Assembly (NCBI GenBank): GCA_049487715.1
Contig: CP150568.1
Coordinates: forward strand, 1-64,000
Length of the DNA: 64,000 nt
Source: Pycnococcus provasolii
Taxonomy: Eukaryota > Chlorophyta > Pseudoscourfieldiophyceae > Pseudoscourfieldiales
Direction of reading: 5' to 3'
Part shown: positions 58,884-64,000 of the stretch, piece by piece
Numbering within the stretch: position 1 is the first letter of the stretch
How the letters are laid out: each line of letters starts with the position of its first letter
The notes under the pieces: model-generated
Databases searched by the model: none
What the model was told of the DNA's origin: nothing
Seen by the model: the letters and a program-made list of their open reading frames with translations, nothing else
Translations under genes and position numbers: made by a program

Positions 58884-58919
<36 letters not shown>

Positions 58920-61900
58920 CGTGCATCCGCCTCGGGGCTGGAACGTTCGCTTCTCAACCCCAGCGCGTCAACGGCACCCGATATGTGCGCCTCAAGGTCT
59001 GCGGCAGTGATTGGGGCAGGATGCGCTCCCGGTGTTACCATAGCAGCACCGGCACCGGCACCGGCACCGGCAGCCGGAGTCTCTGGATTGGTCGGATCCG
59101 CTGTAGCTTGGACGCGTCCACCGGAACCACGGACGGCAGCAGCAACAGCATTTTCAGCAGCATCAGCAGCAGCATTAGCAGCATCAGCAGCAGCATTAGC
59201 AGCATCAGCAGAAGCCTCAGCAGCCTCAAGAGCAGCATTAGCAGTAGCAAGATCAGTAGCAGCACGAAGAGCAGCACGAGCATCAGCCTCAGCAGCATCA
59301 GCAGCAGCCTCAGCAGCCTCAGCAGCAACATTAGCAGTAGCAACATCAGTAGCAGCACCAGCAGCAGCACCACCACCAGCAGCAGCATTAGCTCGTGCGA
59401 TTCGCTCCATACGCCCCACCATCAAGGCTGCAGACCCGGACAAGCTACGTTCAGATGCACGTCCTCCTCCATCACGATCGGCACGACTTCCGTCGCGAGG
59501 AGGCGCATCAAAAAACGCCCCGAATGGAGTTGACGCCGACGCCGGAGCCATCGCGTGCGAACGATCATCTGTTGCGTGAATGATGCCGGCGCGCTCAGCC
59601 ACGCGTAGCACCTCGCTCTCAACCATGCTAGAGCCAGGGCCGCCGCCACGAGGCGTGATACGGCCAGCACCTTCCTCACGATTGTCGCCCCCCGTGCTTG
59701 CGCGCATGGCTGCCTGGACCATCTCCTGGAGCAAACTCGACAGACTTGAGCCCCCTAAGCCATCGCCGTCACTTGACCCGTCGTCGCCGCCGCCGCCGCC
59801 GCCGCCAGAAGGTGAGAAGAAAGCGCCGCCTCCAAATGGGCCCGATCCACCGCCGAGCTGAATTGTCTGTCTTGCACCGCCGTGCATGCTGCGAATGACG
59901 ATACGTGCGTTCGGATTCGCCGCAAGCGCATCCTGCACGACAGAACCCAACCCGCCGAGGTGTATGTGAACGTTCGACCCGTCCGAAAGCTGGGTCATCA
60001 GCCGCCCTCCTGCACTATCGTCGCGTGTCGCACCGACGCTTCCCACACCGGCGCCGAAGCCCACAGGGCGCACTTCCCTCGGCGGAACCAACAGGCTGTG
60101 AGGCTGTAGTGTTCCGCCTCCATCTCCGAGCAGCTGAGCAGTGGTATCGTGCCGCCAGAGGCGGCCAGTTGCCGCAGTTCTAGAGCCCTGCATCGCATCT
60201 GCGGACTGAGCTCCTCGTGATGCTCGCGATAGACGCCGCATCGTAGCCACGAGGGGATTGCGACGAGGGGAGCCTTCTGTCGCACGATTGTCCGCTAGGT
60301 CGTCGGATAGGCTCACGTCGGTAGCGGCGCGACCAAGCATAGCAAGCACATTTCGTGCCAACTGGGAACGCTCTGAGCAAGGCGCAAATGCGTACGTGCT
60401 CATGGGATTTGGCGCGCTTCGGGATGATGATTCTGCAGTGCTCGAGCTTAGCCCAAGACCGTCACGCCATCGCATCTGCGCAAAGCGGCGTGCATCCTGC
60501 GTGGTGGAGAAAAGCGCGCCACAGGTTGACGAACTTCCTATGCCGCACATCGTGTTGTGCACCATCGCCTCCATAGCTTCCGGAACTTGGTCGTCGTGAC
60601 GATCACCACCGCGACCGTGATCATGCCTCGAGCCATCGTAGCGATTGTCGTAGCGACGAAGCTGCGTCATATACGTGCGCATGCTTGGGCGATCCCCGAC
60701 GTACCGATCGCCAAGGATACCGCCGTCGACGAATTGTGGGAAGTCGTCCAACATGTCCGGCCCGTCGTCATACTCTTCTTCGTCACCCATGGAGTCGTCC
60801 TCGTCATGCTCAATATCCTCTTCCTCACCCTCTTCATCATCCTCCTCCTCTTCCTCCTCCTCTTCCTCCTCCTCCTCGTCTTCGTCAAGGGCATCGTCTT
60901 CATCACCACTGTGACCATGGCCATCGTCGTGATCGTCGTCGTGATCATCATCATCATCGTCGTCGTCGTCATCATCATCGCCACCGCCGCCACCACCACC
61001 ACCACCTTGCCTATCCATGGGGTCATCACCATCGTCGTCGTGGTCGTCGTGGTCGTCGTCGTCATCATCGTCGTCGTGGTCGAACTCATCGCCATCGTCG
61101 TGTGCACCGAGTTCAGCCAGAAGTAAAGATCGTTCATCAGGCGATTCCATGGGCATGTCGGAATGAAGGGGTGGCTGTGCTTGGATATCATGCGCTTGAT
61201 CTATGGGTGCTGGAATACCAGCTGGTTCACTATCGTCATCCATGCACGCTGTCGTTCCACCGCCGCCTGCTGTGCCGTTGGACCCGTAAGCAGCAGTTTC
61301 TGCCTGAGCATTTGTGCCAGCCGAGGTTCTAGCTGAAGACGGGTTAGGGGTATTGCCGGTGGATGGTTGCAGTGCACCACCTCCGCCGCCACCGCCACCG
61401 CTACCACCGCCGCCGCCACCGCCGCCACCACCGCCGCCACCGCCGCCACCGCCGCCGCCACCGCTGGTCACATACAAAGTAATCGAAGCTTTGTGACGTG
61501 CGAGAGCCTCAAGCGGGCGCAAAATCTGTGTGGTGACCGTATGGGAGTGCGGGTGACTGAGATCAACCTTTCCAAGCGTTGCGGAGAGTGCAGGCAATGC
61601 ACCAGCCTCTAGAAGAGCGAAAGCCGCATTGCTTGTATAAAAAGTGGTGGACGAAGAAGGCGCTTCTCGCGGCTCCACCCGATTTTCGAATTGAGTGTCG
61701 TTTTCCGCTGACTCGTAGAAGGTATTGACGAATCCCACCAGTCGCTGCTGAATCAGGCTGATAGGTCTTCCAAAGTACGCCGCCTCCTTCGCGGCGAAGG
61801 CCATGTCTGGGGCCGAAGTCGCGCAGTGGGTGAGCATCTCACAGACACGCGGCAAAATCTTCTTGCGCATCGCGTCACCGCGCAGGCACAGCGCGAGCAT

Positions 61901-64000
61901 GAGACCCGTTGCCATGTCCGAGAGGTTGGATAGCGACGTAATGGCAGTGGTACGCAGCTGCGCATCCAGCAGGTGGCGCGGAACCGTCGATTTCGGCTCG
62001 GTGGCTCCGTTTTCTGCGTCGCGCAGCATCAGACTGAGACGATCTGGTGCCGACAGCATCTCGTCGAGTATCTTTGATATCAGCGGCATCATCACCGACT
62101 CCGTCGCCAATGCCGTGGATGCAGCGTTGTACGAAAGAACGGCATCCGTTAGAATGCGAATGGCGAGCATTCCATTCGTGCAGACATTCACGCCGTCGTT
62201 CATGCCACTGCCGCTGTCCGTATCCATATCAGAGGCAACGCCTTGAGATTTAGTCATGTCAAGGCTTCGTTCGAACGCCTCGGGACGAAGAAAGTTCTGC
62301 ACATCTAGCTGCGTCACCCTCTTTGCCATGCCAATGAGCAGGTCAGTGAAGCTTGCGCTGCACTGTGCGATGTCGGTCGCCGATGACGCAGTCTCAGGAT
62401 GCTTCATCTTCACCACAATTCGTCCACCCAAATCCATCGGCTCATACTCCTCCAGGAACGCCTCTTCGAATAGCGCACGATTGCGCGACGCCACCGCGCT
62501 CATGTCACTCATAAAGTTCCTAAGATTCACGCGCGACGAGCTCAGCATCGATGCGCCGCCAGCTTGGTACGACGGATGCGAGGAAACAGATCGCTCAAAC
62601 GAAGCGTACATTTCCCTCTTCATCAGACGCTTAAGCATTTCCTGATCTTCCAGAGCGTGACGAAAGCACGTGAGGACAAGCGCATCAAATCCACGTGAGC
62701 GGCACGTCGCCGGGAGGTTCAGAAGTGCGTCCGCGCTCTTGTTCCACAAGCTCATCGCAAAGGCGTGCGATTTGCTCGTGATGCGAGAGGCAAGGAATAG
62801 TGCAGACTTTGTGATCACACTCGTGTAGCTCGACATGTTCGACGTTCCTGCGCTAGAAAATACGAGAGGCAAGAACACTGGCAGGCTTGTCAGGTCTTCA
62901 TGGGCGCGAAGCCACTCGAACACATGAGCAAGCGCATCGACGATGCGGTTTACCTGTTCTGGTGTGAAGAATGATACGTTGTTCTCCAATATGTCGGCCT
63001 CGGTCGGTTCAGCTGAAGTGCTGCTGATCATCGTGCTGAGCAACAGCGTCAGAGCGGAGATGCTACGCGTGAGCATCGTAATACCCGTAAGATCCTCGCA
63101 CGGCGATGGTAGTGTAGTCAGGAACGACTCGCGTGAGCGCTGCGATGCCTCGACAAGCCGCTTCTTGTTTGCAAACTTTTCAAGGCACGTCGTCGCAACC
63201 TCGCACATTCCGTGCTCGGCAAGGCTTTTGTGCGATGACGGACTTGAGCTGCAGAGAAGAGCGCTGACGTGGAAGAGCGAACATGCTGGCTTGAAGCTGC
63301 ACGGCAATCGTTCGCAGTCTGCGTTGACCGTCTTGAGTCGAGCAACAAGTTCTATGGCAATGGCATCGCGGTTGCGCTGTTGATTTGCCTTTCGAGTCGC
63401 CTCGCCTCTTGCCGAACTGGCCGGCAGCTCAGACTCGGGCACGCCGATCGGCGCGCTTGACGTTGCAAGCTTCTCGACGAGCGTGTGGACTGCGTGCACA
63501 GCATCATCCACGCGTTCTGCAACGCGAAGCGCCGAATCAAGTAGCTCGCGCACGGGTGGCAGCTCTTCCTGCGGCCACAAGTACTCATCCAACCATTTGG
63601 TCATTCGGTTCGCGCGCTCCGTCGCCGGGTCAACTTCCGCAGCGCCGCCGGCGTCAGGTGCCGGCGACCCAGGTGACATGTACGCTCGATCGCGTCCATC
63701 TGCCATCATGCCATCGGGGCGGAGATTAGCGCGACCATTACCTGCGCCGTCACCAACGGATAGGAAGGCACTGCCGCTCGCACCAGCGGCAGCAGCACCA
63801 CCAGCACTTGCTCCACCAGCATTACCGCCCGACGCCCCTGCGCCGCCGCCACTGCCCGGGCGCTGCTCAGGCTCAGGGTGCGAGAGGAGCCATTCCATCG
63901 CCATCGGGAGCAACATCTGTCGACTGTTGGAATGCACGTTGCGCAACGCCTGCTCGGCGCGGTGCCGCGGGAATCCCATGTCAACAATTTGCTGGATATC
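55622..64000 (-). CDS. Giant HECT E3 ubiquitin ligase, UPL1/HUWE1/TOM1 type (5' partial)
   Basis: At least 2792 residues. The frame continues past the first visible Met at 63979 (DIQQIVD then MGFPRHRAEQAL, a UBA domain), so the gene starts outside the window. Following parts (numbered from Met 63979): armadillo-like helices, a poly-Gly run near 850, a long Asp/Glu/His-rich tract (about 970-1080), an Ala/Glu/Asp repeat tract (about 1530-1610), a Gln run near 1690, then three ubiquitin-binding-type motifs (IDPSFLEALPPEMRAEVI, LDQEFLAALPEDIRNELI, IIATLPPELREEVLL). The HECT domain occupies the last about 360 residues: VTFTGEEGVDAGGVTREWY, HCFTR-like HFTRSLMKHLLG, YSGGYSAASQ and catalytic Cys in LPASHTCFHSIDLP, ending GFGFS. 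Intronless as seen. Confidence 0.96.
58892..61470 (-). repeat. Low-complexity tracts inside the giant HECT gene
   Basis: Trinucleotide-type runs: CTG (poly-Q, 58892-58919), AGC/ATC-like alternation (Ala/Asp/Glu, 59140-59395), GTC/ATC runs (poly-Asp, 60840-61080) and GCC/ACC (poly-Gly, 61375-61465). They create long shadow frames on the plus strand that are not genes. Confidence 0.85.

Noticed and set aside
60557-61470. Plus-strand frames rich in Val/Ile, His/Arg or Pro within the giant HECT gene
   Set aside because: They are antisense shadows of poly-Asp and poly-Gly coding tracts.

Overview
This is a chromosome end from a photosynthetic, flagellated eukaryote. The first 200 bases are a pure CCCTAA array (TTAGGG-type telomere). 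It is followed by about 1.9 kb of gene-poor subtelomere with an internal telomere-like array. Gene content points to the green lineage, probably a compact prasinophyte-like alga. There is a plant-type cytosolic pyruvate kinase, a four-EF-hand CDPK, an LPA1-type 2-phosphoglycerate kinase-like protein, a plastid GrpE, a fibrillin and a double-AP2 protein. Axonemal genes (enkurin, ZMYND12-like, MORN3, possibly TMEM138) show that it makes, or recently made, a flagellum. The species cannot be named from this window. Introns are rare: three are well supported (2250-2339, 31874-31978, 36800-36977) and one is possible at 49165-49247.

The stand-out region is 2.1-6.6 kb, the first genes from the telomere: a divergent, spliced phosphoglycerate kinase paralog, an ArsJ-associated-type GAPDH and, divergent from it, the organoarsenical exporter ArsJ. 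In bacteria GapJ makes 1-arseno-3-phosphoglycerate from arsenate and ArsJ exports it. Here the pair looks like a bacterial arsenate-resistance module acquired by a eukaryote at a telomere. The arsJ frame breaks once, by -1, exactly at a GGGAAAA slippery-type heptamer.

The remainder (6.7-64 kb) is housekeeping. 6.7-20 kb: RCC1/UBA/HECT ligase, pyruvate kinase, a TMEM138-like protein, nucleotide-sugar transporter, two unknowns and a GT10 fucosyltransferase. 20-33.5 kb: MTFP1, EMC2, AP2, enkurin, ZMYND12-like, DUF1995, fibrillin, Mpv17, an unusual ubiquitin fusion, a MORN protein and an mS26-like protein. 33.6-44.8 kb: a catalytically eroded DEAH helicase, EF-hand protein, HCN-like channel, EF-hand/DUF285 membrane protein and two unknowns. 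45.5-64 kb: CDPK, plastid GrpE, mitochondrial HSP70, a G-patch protein, LPA1-like kinase, MORN3 and a giant UPL1/HUWE1-type HECT ligase that runs off the right edge.

Two features of layout stand out. Coding strand alternates almost perfectly (29 of 33 neighbouring pairs), giving short convergent and longer divergent spacers. Telomere-like TTAGGG motifs recur in the divergent spacers. A roughly 200 bp two-copy element occupies two convergent spacers that are both exactly 366 bp long.
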